The position numbers and the translations under genes were made by a program. DNA of 49,033 nucleotides from an uncultured Clostridia bacterium (GTDB taxonomy: Bacteria > Bacillota > Clostridia > Oscillospirales > Ruminococcaceae), in assembly GCA_944388075.1 (NCBI GenBank), contig CALXHI010000045.1:1-49033 (forward strand), given 5' to 3'. Positions 32,920 through 41,932 of this stretch are shown piece by piece (the first letter of the stretch is position 1; each line of letters begins with the position of its first letter). Below the pieces are notes generated by a model. It was not told the DNA's origin. It saw nothing but the letters and a program-made list of their open reading frames with translations, and ran no database searches.

Positions 32920-35643
32920 CTACCGATGCCGCAGATATTGTTTCAACTGTGCCAGGTCAACGGCGGTCAGGCTGCCATCTGCATTCCAATCACCGGCAGC
33001 CGGATTCGTGATGTCTCCCGAACCGCAAAGCCATTTTTGCAGCATCACCGCATCAGCAATCGTACATGTGCCATCGGCATTGACATCGCCCCGAACATCT
33101 CCCATTTCGGTCACAACCGGCTCAAGCACGAACCTCTGCCCGTTGCCGCCCCAGTAGTTCCACTGGCAAATTTTTGCACCGTCATTCAAGCTGATTTCAT
33201 AGACATCTGCACCCTTTGTCCCATTCGATACAACACTCAGCAGCGCATATGAGCCATCGGCATTGGCATGGAGGGTGAATTTCTGCGAAACATTGCCCGT
33301 CCATGCGGAAAGTACGAGATTCGCACCGTCCTCACCGGAGGCGTTCTCCACTGTCAGCGCATTGCCATCCTGTGTTTGCAAGGAGTAGCTGCCGTCCGAC
33401 TGTGCGGTCAGCGTCCAAGGTTCGGCTTTGCTCTGAATCGCACCGCCGTTCTGTGTGGTCAGATAGTGCCCGCTGTTGACATTGCGAATGGTATAGTCGC
33501 CATCGGGTACGGCAGGACAGACAGGCGTCAGCTTCCACATCTGGCAATCGCCACCCCAGAAATTCCACTGCTTGATCGCACCGCCGTTTTCGGTTGACCA
33601 GCCATAAACGTCCAGACCCGATGCACCACCCGAGCATTTCGATACAATACCGCAGAAGCTGCCGTCCTGCACAATGCGGAACAGCTGATTGTCTGCACCG
33701 GTATCCGTGCAGAGTACAACATTCAAACCGTCTGCGGCATCGCTGCCATCAATCGTGATACATTTGGATTCATCTGCCATCGAGAGAATCTTGCAGTAGG
33801 TATCGTCTGCCGCAACGATGCGCCATTCCTGCTGACTGCCACCCGATTTTCCCCACTGCTGAATCTGTGTGCCATCGGCGGTATTGCCGTCGGTCAAGTC
33901 CAGTGCCAAGCCGTTGAACTGGCTTGTGATGACATACGGCACACCGCTCAGATATTCCGTACCGCTCAGACGAACCGCAGAGCCGCTCCCCTGCACGGTT
34001 TCGGCTGCATACACAAGCTTGCTCTCGGCATTTGTTGCATCGACATTGTCGGCATGAAAATCATATGCAGTTTTCTTGCTGCCCCAGATACAGGTATTGT
34101 TTCCGGTTGCGGTAAAGGTCATCTTCTGCACCATATCGCTCGATTCATCAGCCTGTACGAGAAAGCTGCCCTTGTAGATCACGCCGTTATAAGTAAAGGT
34201 CATGTTGGCAGAATCATCGTCCATCGTCCAAGTGCCGCTGACATCGCCCGAAACCGTACCGTTTGCTTCCAGCACAATATCCTGCGAATATGCAACTTCT
34301 GCATTGTCCCCATTGGTCGTTTGGTCGGCAACAATGGTTTGGTTGAGCTTATGGAAAATAAATTCGTACTCGCCGGTCACTGCCTCCATACTATGCCCAA
34401 CCGTCGACACTTCCTCACCCGGCATATACTCATACGGCGCAGCCACAGGCCAATTATCTTCGTTCATAATCAGCTGATGTACCCGCACCTCATGAAAACC
34501 GTAGGTGTCGTCGAATTTATTGTGATAAATAACATAAAGCTTACCGTCTTTATCCATCAGCACGGAGTTATGTCCCTGTGCTTTATTCGGACGGTCGTTG
34601 CAGTCCCACTGATAGTTGCTCATCAGGCGCATACCGATTGTGCCGCCGATGTTGTCGCCGCCGGAGGTGTAGATCGCAGAATTGCCGTTCTGGTCGAGAT
34701 AAGGACCGGTCGGACTTTCGCTGCGGAAGATGCGCATATTGTAGCCGCCGTCATTGTTGAAGCAGCCATAGGACACGAATAAATAATAGTATCCCTTCCC
34801 GGTCTGCGGATTCTCCATGTACTCGATATATGCGCCTTCGCCCGATACCCAATGTCCGCCGGCGACCTTCTGCCCCATATAGGCGTCAGATTGGTCCGTG
34901 ACGGTCGGATAGGTCACGCTGTAGTCACGCAAGCCGGTTGCTTCATCCAACTCGAGCAAAAACAGTCCGCCAAACCATGATCCATAGACCATGCACAGCT
35001 TGCCCGTCTCATCATAGAATACCGCAGGATCAATCGCATTCGTTCCGTAGTTGGCATTCCAGCTGCCGGTGCTGTCAAGGTAACGGGAAATATCCGGATT
35101 GCTGCCCAAAACCCGCTCGACATCGGTTTTGGAATAGTGGAACGTACTGCTGTTGTCAAAGCCCGAATACACAACCGTATCGACATAGGTATATGGACCG
35201 TCAATGTTGTCAGCTGTGCAAAGCACAATGGAGGACTTCCAATTATCCCCGTTGATGCTCAAATACATACAGTATTTGCCCATCTGTTCGTTATAGAGGA
35301 TGTCCGGTGCCCAAAGATTGCCCGAAAGGTCATAGTTCGCATTGGACGGGGATGACCATGCCGCCGGCACAGCCAAATCCGTGTAGATATCGTTGAAGAA
35401 GGTTGTATTTTTCGTACCGGCAGCGGAGTTTGCGGTATGCGTCCAGCTGCCCAGATCCGCAGAGCGTGCCGCACCCAGGTGCGAACCGATGATGTAATAG
35501 CTACCGTCCTCCAATGCGACAATGGACGGGTCATGCACCGCCACACGGCTGTGGTTGGCGGCAGAGGTCGACAGCAAACCCTGCAGACAGCCAAAGGTCA
35601 GACTGCACGCCGCAAGCATTGTAAGCATTCGTTTTTTGTTCAT
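32920..35643 (-). CDS. Cellulosomal GH43 arabinanase-like enzyme with ricin domains and dockerin
   Basis: A 907-residue secreted enzyme. It has a signal peptide (1-28), a GH43 five-bladed propeller (about 34-400), a beta-barrel domain as in endo-arabinanases (about 405-540), two ricin-type beta-trefoils (about 570-705 and 707-845, with repeated QQWGKSGGSQQEW-, IKQWNFWGG- and CQWNYWGGNGQRF-type motifs), and a C-terminal dockerin (851-907, GDVNADGTCTIADAVML and GDWNADGSLTAVDLAQL). The catalytic trio is D38 in VHDPS, D205 in NAIDPAVF and E269 in SGEGAYIEY. Arabinan or arabinoxylan side chains are the likely target. The ATG follows GGGGG with six bases of spacing. Its promoter is at 35693-35721. 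Confidence 0.93.
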   Translation of the reverse strand: MNKKRMLTMLAACSLTFGCLQGLLSTSAANHSRVAVHDPSIVALEDGSYYIIGSHLGAARSADLGSWTHTANSAAGTKNTTFFNDIYTDLAVPAAWSSPSNANYDLSGNLWAPDILYNEQMGKYCMYLSINGDNWKSSIVLCTADNIDGPYTYVDTVVYSGFDNSSTFHYSKTDVERVLGSNPDISRYLDSTGSWNANYGTNAIDPAVFYDETGKLCMVYGSWFGGLFLLELDEATGLRDYSVTYPTVTDQSDAYMGQKVAGGHWVSGEGAYIEYMENPQTGKGYYYLFVSYGCFNNDGGYNMRIFRSESPTGPYLDQNGNSAIYTSGGDNIGGTIGMRLMSNYQWDCNDRPNKAQGHNSVLMDKDGKLYVIYHNKFDDTYGFHEVRVHQLIMNEDNWPVAAPYEYMPGEEVSTVGHSMEAVTGEYEFIFHKLNQTIVADQTTNGDNAEVAYSQDIVLEANGTVSGDVSGTWTMDDDSANMTFTYNGVIYKGSFLVQADESSDMVQKMTFTATGNNTCIWGSKKTAYDFHADNVDATNAESKLVYAAETVQGSGSAVRLSGTEYLSGVPYVITSQFNGLALDLTDGNTADGTQIQQWGKSGGSQQEWRIVAADDTYCKILSMADESKCITIDGSDAADGLNVVLCTDTGADNQLFRIVQDGSFCGIVSKCSGGASGLDVYGWSTENGGAIKQWNFWGGDCQMWKLTPVCPAVPDGDYTIRNVNSGHYLTTQNGGAIQSKAEPWTLTAQSDGSYSLQTQDGNALTVENASGEDGANLVLSAWTGNVSQKFTLHANADGSYALLSVVSNGTKGADVYEISLNDGAKICQWNYWGGNGQRFVLEPVVTEMGDVRGDVNADGTCTIADAVMLQKWLCGSGDITNPAAGDWNADGSLTAVDLAQLKQYLRHR

Positions 35644-35692
35644 AGTAACCCCCAGATTTTTCTATTCAAACGCCAATTGACGTTACGGGAAT

Positions 35693-35721
35693 ATTATATC
35701 AGAAGATTACCGTGCTTTCAA
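35693..35721 (-). promoter_or_regulatory. Promoter of the GH43 gene
   Basis: Minus-strand TTGAAA (35716-35721), a 17-base spacer ending in TGA, and TATAAT (35693-35698). No distinct terminator for the upstream MATE gene is seen between. Confidence 0.65.
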
Positions 35722-35835
35722 TGATAGATTGCATCCTGTACATAATCAATTGTCCGATGTTTCCCCATTTTCCAAATCAAAAATAACACCGCCCTTGATG
35801 ATTGCATTGGTATATGGAAACGTGTTTTAATCCTG

Positions 35836-37212
35836 TTATGAAAATTTTGCGGTTTCTGCACATTTCCCTTCCGGTACGTTTGCCTTCTGTCGCCATTTGC
35901 CGCCCCAATACCGCAAAACACTTACCGCTGCGGTTGCCGTCCAGGTGATGCTGGTCGTGATCCAAATGCCCCAGTAGCCAATGGCGGCAATGCGTGTGAA
36001 AACCAGCGAAAACCCTACTCGACACACAACCTCCGCAATGCCGTTAACCAGTGCATAGTCGGTATCGCCTGCACCATTCAGGAATCCACGAAACGTATGG
36101 ATCGCTCCAAGCGGAATGTAGAAGCAGCCGGTAATCAGCAATGCGGTATAACCAATCGAGATGACCGCCTCGCCGCTGACAAACAGCCGCAGAATCGGTT
36201 TGCCGAATGCGAAAAACACCAACAGCACCACGACTGCCAATATTGACGAAATCCGTATGCCAACCTTCAAACCCTTGACCGCACGGTCGGTTTGACCGGC
36301 ACCGATATTCTGTCCGGTGAATGTCGACATGGCTGCATTGATGGACGAGAACGGCTGCTGTACAAATTGCTCGACCCGCATCGAAACCGTATAGGCTGCC
36401 ATAATCATCGATCCAAATGTATTCGTCACACTCTGGAGCGCAACCATTGATACGGCGATAAGTCCATTCTGCAAGGCAATCGGAATGCCGGTTCGGATAC
36501 AGCGGCGAATACGGCTCGCATCAGGGCGCAGTTCCTCCCGATGCGGACGCAGCTCGGGATATTTGTGCAAACAATAAAGAATGCAGCCCAGGGCACTCAA
36601 TCCTTGCGAGATCACTGTTGCAATCGCAGCACCTGCTACACCAATGCTAAAATTTACCACAAACAACAAATCCAGTACCACATTGATCGCCGTTGCAACA
36701 CCGAGAAATACCAGCGGGGTGACTGCATTGCCCAACGCACGCATCACCGCATTGATCCAGTTGTAAGCAGCAACGCAAATCGTACCGGCACAGGCAATCG
36801 CCATGTAGGAAACCGCATCATCAAGCAGGTAGTCCGGCACACGCAGCCATATCAACACCGGTCGTGCAAAAACCACCGATAACAACGATATACCGATCCC
36901 GAATGCTGCCGTCACAACAGCAGAGTTGACGAGATGACGGCGGACACCGGTGATATCGTTCGCACCAAAGCTCTGCGCAATCAAAATGCCGGCACCGATG
37001 GCAAGTCCGATGCAGAGCGTGTAAAACAGATAAGTAATCGATCCGGTTGCACCGACAGCGGCAAGTGCATGGTTTCCGAGGAATTTGCCAACGATAATCG
37101 TATCGACAATGTTATAGGTCTGCTGGAGCAGATTTCCGAGCAGCAGCGGAAGCGAAAACCGAATGACGCTACGGGTCACAGATCCCGAAGTCATAGCTTG
37201 CATGGCAGGCAT
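35836..37212 (-). CDS. MATE family efflux transporter
   Basis: A 458-residue, twelve-helix exporter of the MATE family, driven by a sodium or proton gradient and pumping out cationic drugs or metabolites. The N-terminal half shows LPLLLGNLLQQTYNIVDTIIVG, then GATGSITYLF and GILIAQSFGAND (given as pieces), and the second half repeats the fold (LQNGLIAVSMVALQSVTNTFG, FTGQNIGAGQ). The Q-x-x-Y-x-x-V-D pattern in helix one is typical of the DinF-like branch common in Clostridia. The start follows GAGGATT. It is transcribed alone. The substrate cannot be inferred from its neighbours. Confidence 0.95.
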   Translation of the reverse strand: MPAMQAMTSGSVTRSVIRFSLPLLLGNLLQQTYNIVDTIIVGKFLGNHALAAVGATGSITYLFYTLCIGLAIGAGILIAQSFGANDITGVRRHLVNSAVVTAAFGIGISLLSVVFARPVLIWLRVPDYLLDDAVSYMAIACAGTICVAAYNWINAVMRALGNAVTPLVFLGVATAINVVLDLLFVVNFSIGVAGAAIATVISQGLSALGCILYCLHKYPELRPHREELRPDASRIRRCIRTGIPIALQNGLIAVSMVALQSVTNTFGSMIMAAYTVSMRVEQFVQQPFSSINAAMSTFTGQNIGAGQTDRAVKGLKVGIRISSILAVVVLLVFFAFGKPILRLFVSGEAVISIGYTALLITGCFYIPLGAIHTFRGFLNGAGDTDYALVNGIAEVVCRVGFSLVFTRIAAIGYWGIWITTSITWTATAAVSVLRYWGGKWRQKANVPEGKCAETAKFS

Positions 37213-37254
37213 AAAGAATCCTCATTTCCATTGAATTTGCGAAAAGCAGGATAT

Positions 37255-37283
37255 AGTATAGCACAGCTATTCATAAAAAGCAA
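37255..37283 (-). promoter_or_regulatory. Promoter of the MATE gene
   Basis: Minus-strand TTGCTT (37278-37283), a 17-base spacer ending in TGC, and TATACT (37255-37260). Confidence 0.7.
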
Positions 37284-37343
37284 GGAATAATCTGTGAACA
37301 GACAGATCCATACCCAATTTGTCTGCCGGGCTTGGGATACGGC

Positions 37344-37372
37344 TTTACATTCCCTCAGTTTTGTGGTATAAT
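37344..37372 (+). promoter_or_regulatory. Promoter of the cohesin-like lipoprotein gene
   Basis: TTTACA (37344-37349), a 17-base spacer ending in TGG, and TATAAT (37367-37372). Confidence 0.7.
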
Positions 37373-37410
37373 AGCACTATGGAACAGCCAACATAGAAAG
37401 GAATCCTATC

Positions 37411-37923
37411 ATGAACACAAAAACGCTTCTCTGTGCCGCCCTGTGCTGCGTGATGCTTTGCGGCTGCTCGGAAAACAGCAGCAGTGCCCTCGACCCGACT
37501 GTCCTTGCCGTTTCGGCAGACCATGTAACCGCCACCGCCGGACAGCAGAACGTTCCCGTTACGGTTTCGGTTGCCAACAATCCCGGTTTCACCAGCAGCG
37601 GCATTCGTATCATTTATGACGAAGGGCTAACCCCCGTTTACGATGCTGCCTCCAAAGAAGCGGAATTGACCATGGGGCCTGCCGGAAATGGGCTGATCGG
37701 TATTGCCATGGTTGCCACAGACAAGCGCATTGTCGGCTTTGGCTCGATGGGTACGAACGACAACCAATCCGATGGTGCAATTTTCACCTGCTATTTCAAT
37801 GTTCCTGCCGATGCCAAATCCGGTAAGGTTTACGATATTCAAATCGAAGTCGTTGATTTCATCCGGTCGTCCGGAACCGAACTTTCTCCTGTTTCTGTTT
37901 CCGGCTCAATCACCGTACAATAA
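37411..37923 (+). CDS. Lipoprotein with a single cohesin-like domain
   Basis: A 170-residue protein with a lipoprotein signal: charged start, short hydrophobic core and lipobox LCGC with C19 as the lipid-modified residue. After a short serine-rich linker, residues about 33-170 follow the cohesin plan: VTATAGQQNVPVTVSVAN, NNPGFTSSGIRIIYDEG, AELTMGPAGNGLIGIAM, then DGAIFTCYFNVPADAKSGKVYDI and a final strand GSITV (in outline). That would be one cohesin held on the outer face of the membrane, able to catch a dockerin protein. No dockerin, LPXTG or transmembrane anchor is present. ATG at 37411 follows AAAGGA. It is a single gene with its own promoter and terminator. A generic Ig-like lipoprotein is the alternative. 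Confidence 0.72.
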   Translation: MNTKTLLCAALCCVMLCGCSENSSSALDPTVLAVSADHVTATAGQQNVPVTVSVANNPGFTSSGIRIIYDEGLTPVYDAASKEAELTMGPAGNGLIGIAMVATDKRIVGFGSMGTNDNQSDGAIFTCYFNVPADAKSGKVYDIQIEVVDFIRSSGTELSPVSVSGSITVQ

Positions 37924-37930
37924 AACAAAT

Positions 37931-37959
37931 GCGCAGACGCTCACAACCGGTGTCTGCGC
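37931..37959 (+). terminator. Terminator after the cohesin-like lipoprotein gene
   Basis: GCGCAGAC (37931-37938) pairs with GTCTGCGC (37952-37959), followed by TTTCC. Confidence 0.75.
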
Positions 37960-38001
37960 TTTCCGCTATCCGGCAGAATTGCTGTATCTGTAACAAATCA
38001 C

Positions 38002-38030
38002 TTGACAAGCTGCCCCATGCGGAGTATAAT
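38002..38030 (+). promoter_or_regulatory. Promoter of the V-ATPase operon
   Basis: Consensus TTGACA (38002-38007) and TATAAT (38025-38030) with a 17-base spacer, about 50 bases upstream of the first gene. The next eight genes have no internal promoter of this quality. Confidence 0.85.
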
Positions 38031-38077
38031 ACTACTGTTAGGCGGACAGAAAGTGCCGCTGCAAAGGAGTGATGTTT

Positions 38078-38398
38078 ATGGATGATGCCATTCGTACTGT
38101 TTTGGCACTGGATGCCTCCATCGAAGAAAAGCTTCAGGCCTCCCGTGCCAAATGTAAGGCGCAGATGAACGAGGCGCACGCCCGTGCCGATGCCATCCGA
38201 CAGGCTCGCCGTCACGAAACACAAGATGCCATCTTTGAAATGACCGAGGCTGCCCGTATTTCCTTTGAAGAAGAAAGAGTGCGTATCCAAACCGATTACG
38301 CCGAACGTTCCGAAGCGCTCGAGCAGTTCTACCGTTCCCGTTGGGATTCCCTGCTCGATACGCTGTTTCGGGATACCCTCAAGGCGGCGGAGGAATGA
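38078..38398 (+). CDS. V-type ATPase subunit G/H (peripheral stalk)
   Basis: A 106-residue, highly charged protein predicted to be nearly all coiled coil (ASIEEKLQASRAKCKAQMNEAHARADAI in outline, then long stretches of E, R, A and Q). This is the look of the small stalk subunit G (H, NtpF) that pairs with subunit E to hold the ATPase head still. Its place as first gene of a complete V-ATPase operon supports this. ATG at 38078 follows AAAGGAG by eight bases; two closer upstream start-like codons would sit on that box. Sequence identity in this subunit is low, so the call rests on shape and context. Confidence 0.8.
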   Translation: MDDAIRTVLALDASIEEKLQASRAKCKAQMNEAHARADAIRQARRHETQDAIFEMTEAARISFEEERVRIQTDYAERSEALEQFYRSRWDSLLDTLFRDTLKAAEE

Positions 38399-38401
38399 AC
38401 C

Positions 38402-39448
38402 ATGCGAAACCGCCATCGTGCAACCGTTGCCGCCATTCGCGCCGCCTACGGTCAGCGTCTCAAAGCACAGAATTACCGTGACCTCATGGATATGCACACG
38501 ATTCCAGAAATCGTGTCCTACCTCAAGGAAACCCCTCGCTATACCGAACCGCTGAAGCAACTGGAACCGGCACTCACCCGCCGTGGTGTGCTCGAGCCGC
38601 TCCTGCGCCGCAATGTGTTCGACCGCTGTGTACGGTTTTCCCGTATGGAACAGCTGCATCATGATGCCTTTTGCCGATTCTTTATCGAGGAATCCGAGCT
38701 GCGGGAGATCATGAAAGCCATTCGCCATATGACAAGCGAAAATCAAACCTATATCTCTGTCATGGACGCATGGCTGGAACCCTATCTGAGCATATCGCTT
38801 GCCCGATTGGCACGAGCCAATTCCTATGCGGATTTGCTCAAGGTGCTCGCCCATACGCCCTATATCGAGGTGCTTGAACCGCTGCTCCGTACACAAACCA
38901 TCTCCTATACCGCCTGTGAAACGGCTCTGCGCTCGCTGCATATTCGGAATATGCAGGATTCTGCAAAGAAATGCCTCTCCGGTACGGAACTGGATACCCT
39001 CGAAAACCTGATCGGTGAGCAGGTCGATCTGATCAATATCATCAATGCCTACCGCATGAAATATGTCTTTCAGGCACCTGCGGATACGATCGAACCGCTG
39101 ATGATTGCCGGTGCCGGTCGTCTACCCTATCGCATGCGGCGTGCGCTCTATGATACCCCGAACACGGCTGCGTTCCTTACCGTGCTCAGTGAAACTCGCT
39201 ATGCCAAGCTGCTCCACAGTATGGAAGAACTGCCGCCAACCATTCGCATGGAATATGCTGTCCGACGGTTGCGCTACAATGCCGCTCGTTCGGCTCTGCA
39301 TTTTCATGGGCATGCGGCGGTCAGCTTGCATGCCATTCATGTACTCGATCAGGTCGAAACGGAAAACCTCATTACCATTATAGAAGGTATCCGATACGGT
39401 AAGACCGTTTCCTTCCTACAGCCAAGACTCATCTATGACAATGAATAA
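38402..39448 (+). CDS. ntpC: V-type ATPase subunit C (d/AC39-like)
   Basis: A 348-residue, alpha-helical funnel protein that couples the central rotor to the membrane c-ring. It belongs to the AC39/subunit-C family: three repeats of a helical unit, with segments such as LMDMHTIPEIVSYLKETPRY, INIIRM-type (here QVDLINIINAYRMKY) and the GRLPYRMRRALYDTPNTAAF stretch. The ATG follows GGAGGAAT, four bases after the previous stop codon. In Thermus and Enterococcus this gene lies between E and F; here it comes before I, which is a notable order change. Confidence 0.88.
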   Translation: MRNRHRATVAAIRAAYGQRLKAQNYRDLMDMHTIPEIVSYLKETPRYTEPLKQLEPALTRRGVLEPLLRRNVFDRCVRFSRMEQLHHDAFCRFFIEESELREIMKAIRHMTSENQTYISVMDAWLEPYLSISLARLARANSYADLLKVLAHTPYIEVLEPLLRTQTISYTACETALRSLHIRNMQDSAKKCLSGTELDTLENLIGEQVDLINIINAYRMKYVFQAPADTIEPLMIAGAGRLPYRMRRALYDTPNTAAFLTVLSETRYAKLLHSMEELPPTIRMEYAVRRLRYNAARSALHFHGHAAVSLHAIHVLDQVETENLITIIEGIRYGKTVSFLQPRLIYDNE

Positions 39449-39509
39449 CAGAGCCGACAGATGATTCTGCCAGCATGCAAACGCTCAAACTTCCAGAGGA
39501 GGTGTTCTT

Positions 39510-41462
39510 TTGTCGAACGCTGATTTAAAGCTCGTCAGCATTACCGGTGCCGTCTCAAACCTCAATGACGCCCTGATGGCTTGTCTCGAAAGCCGTATGT
39601 TTCATATCGAGAATGCCGGTAAATTGCTTGGACGCAACGACGAATCGACGACCCTCGCCGCCGATGCCAACCCCTATGCCGATGCACTCCGTCAGCTCCT
39701 CAATTTCGATTACCGACGAGTGCCGCTCCATCCCGAACTGCCCATTCTGCCCGGCCGCTATACCCCCGAACGAATCTTTCGGGAAATCTCACGCATTTCC
39801 CAAAAATTACAGCCGCTTCGAGACGATGCCCTGCAAACCCGTGAATCGCTGTCATCGCTCGAAGCCGTGCGGGTGCATCTCACTCATATGCAATCCGCCG
39901 ATATCGATTTGGGACAGCTTGCCGCCTGTAAGCATGTGGTGTTTCGATTCGGTCGAATGCCTGCCGAGAGTCTGAAAAAGCTCTCCTTCTATGACGACCT
40001 CGACATGATTTTCCGTTCCTATGATATTTCCCATGAATACGCTTGGGGCTTCTATTTTACAACTCCGGACAAGCTTGATACCATTGATGTCATTTTGAAG
40101 GGACTGTTCTTCGAGGAATTTGAAATGCCAAAGGATCTCGAGGGTACGCCGGCCCAGGCACTGGCATCCGTCACCACACGCATTGCCGACGGACAGACCA
40201 CGCTTGCTAAGCTGGAAACTCAAATCCAACAGATCTATACCGAGGAAGCACCGCTCCTCGATGAGTTGTACCGCTACGCCAAATATCAGACCGAGGTTTA
40301 CAAGCTTTGCTCCCAGTGCAGCATTTCCAAAGACCGGTTCCAGATCATGGGCTATATTCCGGCTGAAAAGGAATCGGAATTCCGTGCCGTTGTCACGAAA
40401 GTTCCCGACCTCGTACTCACCTTCGATGAGCCGCTTACCGATTCCCAGCATCAGCCGCCGGTTCGGCTCAAATCCAATTGGTTCACAAAACCCTTCTCGC
40501 TCTTTGTTGAGATGTACGGTATGCCAAGCTATAACGGCTTTAATCCCACAACGCTCGTTGCCCTCACCTATACGCTCCTGTTCGGTATCATGTTCGGTGA
40601 CCTCGGACAGGGTCTGGTTCTCGCCATTCTCGGTCTGTTCCTCGAAAAGAAAAAGGATATGCCCATGGGCGGCATCATCGCAAGAGTCGGTTTCTCCAGT
40701 GCCTTTTTCGGATTTTTCTACGGCTCGGTATTCGGCTACGAGCACCTGCTCGATCCGCTCTTTGCAAAAATCGGACTCGACGGCTTCCCCCTCCACGCCA
40801 TGACCCATACCAACCTGTTTATCTATGGCGCAATCATCATCGGTGCGGTGCTGATTTTCCTCGTCATTCTCATCAATACCATCTATCGCTTCAAACAGAA
40901 GAACTACACCGAAGCGGTGTTCGGTTCCAATGGCATCTGCGGTCTTGTGTTCTATTCCGCACTGGCTGTGCTGCTTGCCGGACTGCTCCTCTTCGACTTC
41001 AACCTCGCACACCCAGCTTACATTTTCTTCTGTTTGGTGCTGCCGGTCGTGCTGATGTTCTTCCGAGAACCGCTCGGTGCAAAGCTCGAGCATAAGGAAA
41101 TCGAAAAGGTTTCCGTCGGTGACTTCATCGCCTCGAATTTCTTTGAGTGCTTTGAAATCCTGCTCAGCTACGTGACCAATACGCTCTCATTCATTCGTGT
41201 GGGCGGTTTCGTCTTTTCCCATGTCGGCTTGATGAGCGTTGTCATGATGCTCGCTGAAGGTGTCAATGGCGGTGCGTCGATGATCGTTGTTATTCTCGGC
41301 AACCTGTTTGTCATGGGCGTTGAGGGCATGCTGGTCGGTATTCAGGTGCTCCGACTTGAATTCTACGAGCTGTTCTCCCGCTGCTATGACGGCGACGGTA
41401 CTGCCTTTACACCCATGTCGATTCGTTTTGATGAAGTACAGGACTTGCAGCCGCAGGCCTGA
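39510..41462 (+). CDS. ntpI: V-type ATPase subunit I (a-type), TTG start
   Basis: A 650-residue stator subunit that forms the ion half-channels. The first half (about 1-330) is cytosolic with coiled-coil segments; the second half has about seven to eight membrane helices (for example TYTLLFGIMFGDLGQG, FFGFFYGSVFGYEH, FIRVGGFVFSHVGLMSVV). The conserved arginine facing the c-ring is in the TLSFIRVGGF region. The start is the rare TTG at 39510, five bases after AGAGGAGGTG; no ATG fits nearby. Length and topology are normal for NtpI. Confidence 0.95.
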   Translation: MSNADLKLVSITGAVSNLNDALMACLESRMFHIENAGKLLGRNDESTTLAADANPYADALRQLLNFDYRRVPLHPELPILPGRYTPERIFREISRISQKLQPLRDDALQTRESLSSLEAVRVHLTHMQSADIDLGQLAACKHVVFRFGRMPAESLKKLSFYDDLDMIFRSYDISHEYAWGFYFTTPDKLDTIDVILKGLFFEEFEMPKDLEGTPAQALASVTTRIADGQTTLAKLETQIQQIYTEEAPLLDELYRYAKYQTEVYKLCSQCSISKDRFQIMGYIPAEKESEFRAVVTKVPDLVLTFDEPLTDSQHQPPVRLKSNWFTKPFSLFVEMYGMPSYNGFNPTTLVALTYTLLFGIMFGDLGQGLVLAILGLFLEKKKDMPMGGIIARVGFSSAFFGFFYGSVFGYEHLLDPLFAKIGLDGFPLHAMTHTNLFIYGAIIIGAVLIFLVILINTIYRFKQKNYTEAVFGSNGICGLVFYSALAVLLAGLLLFDFNLAHPAYIFFCLVLPVVLMFFREPLGAKLEHKEIEKVSVGDFIASNFFECFEILLSYVTNTLSFIRVGGFVFSHVGLMSVVMMLAEGVNGGASMIVVILGNLFVMGVEGMLVGIQVLRLEFYELFSRCYDGDGTAFTPMSIRFDEVQDLQPQA

Positions 41463-41479
41463 ATTATGGAGGTATTCTT

Positions 41480-41932
41480 ATGTCTACGATTGAACTGTTG
41501 GAAATCATTCTGCTCCCCTTGCTCCTTGTGGTTGCAATCTCCCTGCCGCTCTACTTCGCATTTTCCCGCAAGCAGGATAAGCACCGTGTACGCCGTGCCG
41601 TCATCCTCAATCTCTGCTCCTTTGCAGCCGTTTTGCTCTGTGCCTTCCTCCTGCCGATCGGCGGCTTTACGCAGGCTGCCGAAACCGCAGAAACAGTCAC
41701 CAATGCCGGTTCCGATATCAGCATCGGTTTGGGCTATATCGGTGCCAGCCTTGCCGTTGGTATCGGTTCACTCGGCTGCGGTATCGCCGTTGGCAATGCG
41801 GCTCCGGCTGCAATCGGTGCCATTGTCGAAGACCCAAAGGCATTGGCAAAATCGCTGATTTTCGTGGCACTGGGCGAAGGTGTTGCCATCTATGGTCTGC
41901 TCATTGCCATCATGATTCTCGGTAAACTCTAA
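41480..41932 (+). CDS. ntpK: V-type ATPase subunit K (c-ring proteolipid)
   Basis: A 150-residue, four-helix proteolipid of the rotor ring. The second pair of helices (about residues 78-150) is a clear c-type hairpin: GYIGASLAVGIGSLGCGIAVG, the cytosolic loop AIVEDPKALAKSL, and the ion-binding E in FVALGEGVAIYGLL. The first half (IELLEIILLPLLLVVAISLP and the next helix) is hydrophobic but does not repeat that motif and lacks the glutamate, so there is one ion site per polypeptide. Proton or sodium specificity cannot be told with confidence. The ATG at 41480 follows GGAGGT. The stop shares a base with the next start (TAATG). Confidence 0.9.
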   Translation: MSTIELLEIILLPLLLVVAISLPLYFAFSRKQDKHRVRRAVILNLCSFAAVLLCAFLLPIGGFTQAAETAETVTNAGSDISIGLGYIGASLAVGIGSLGCGIAVGNAAPAAIGAIVEDPKALAKSLIFVALGEGVAIYGLLIAIMILGKL

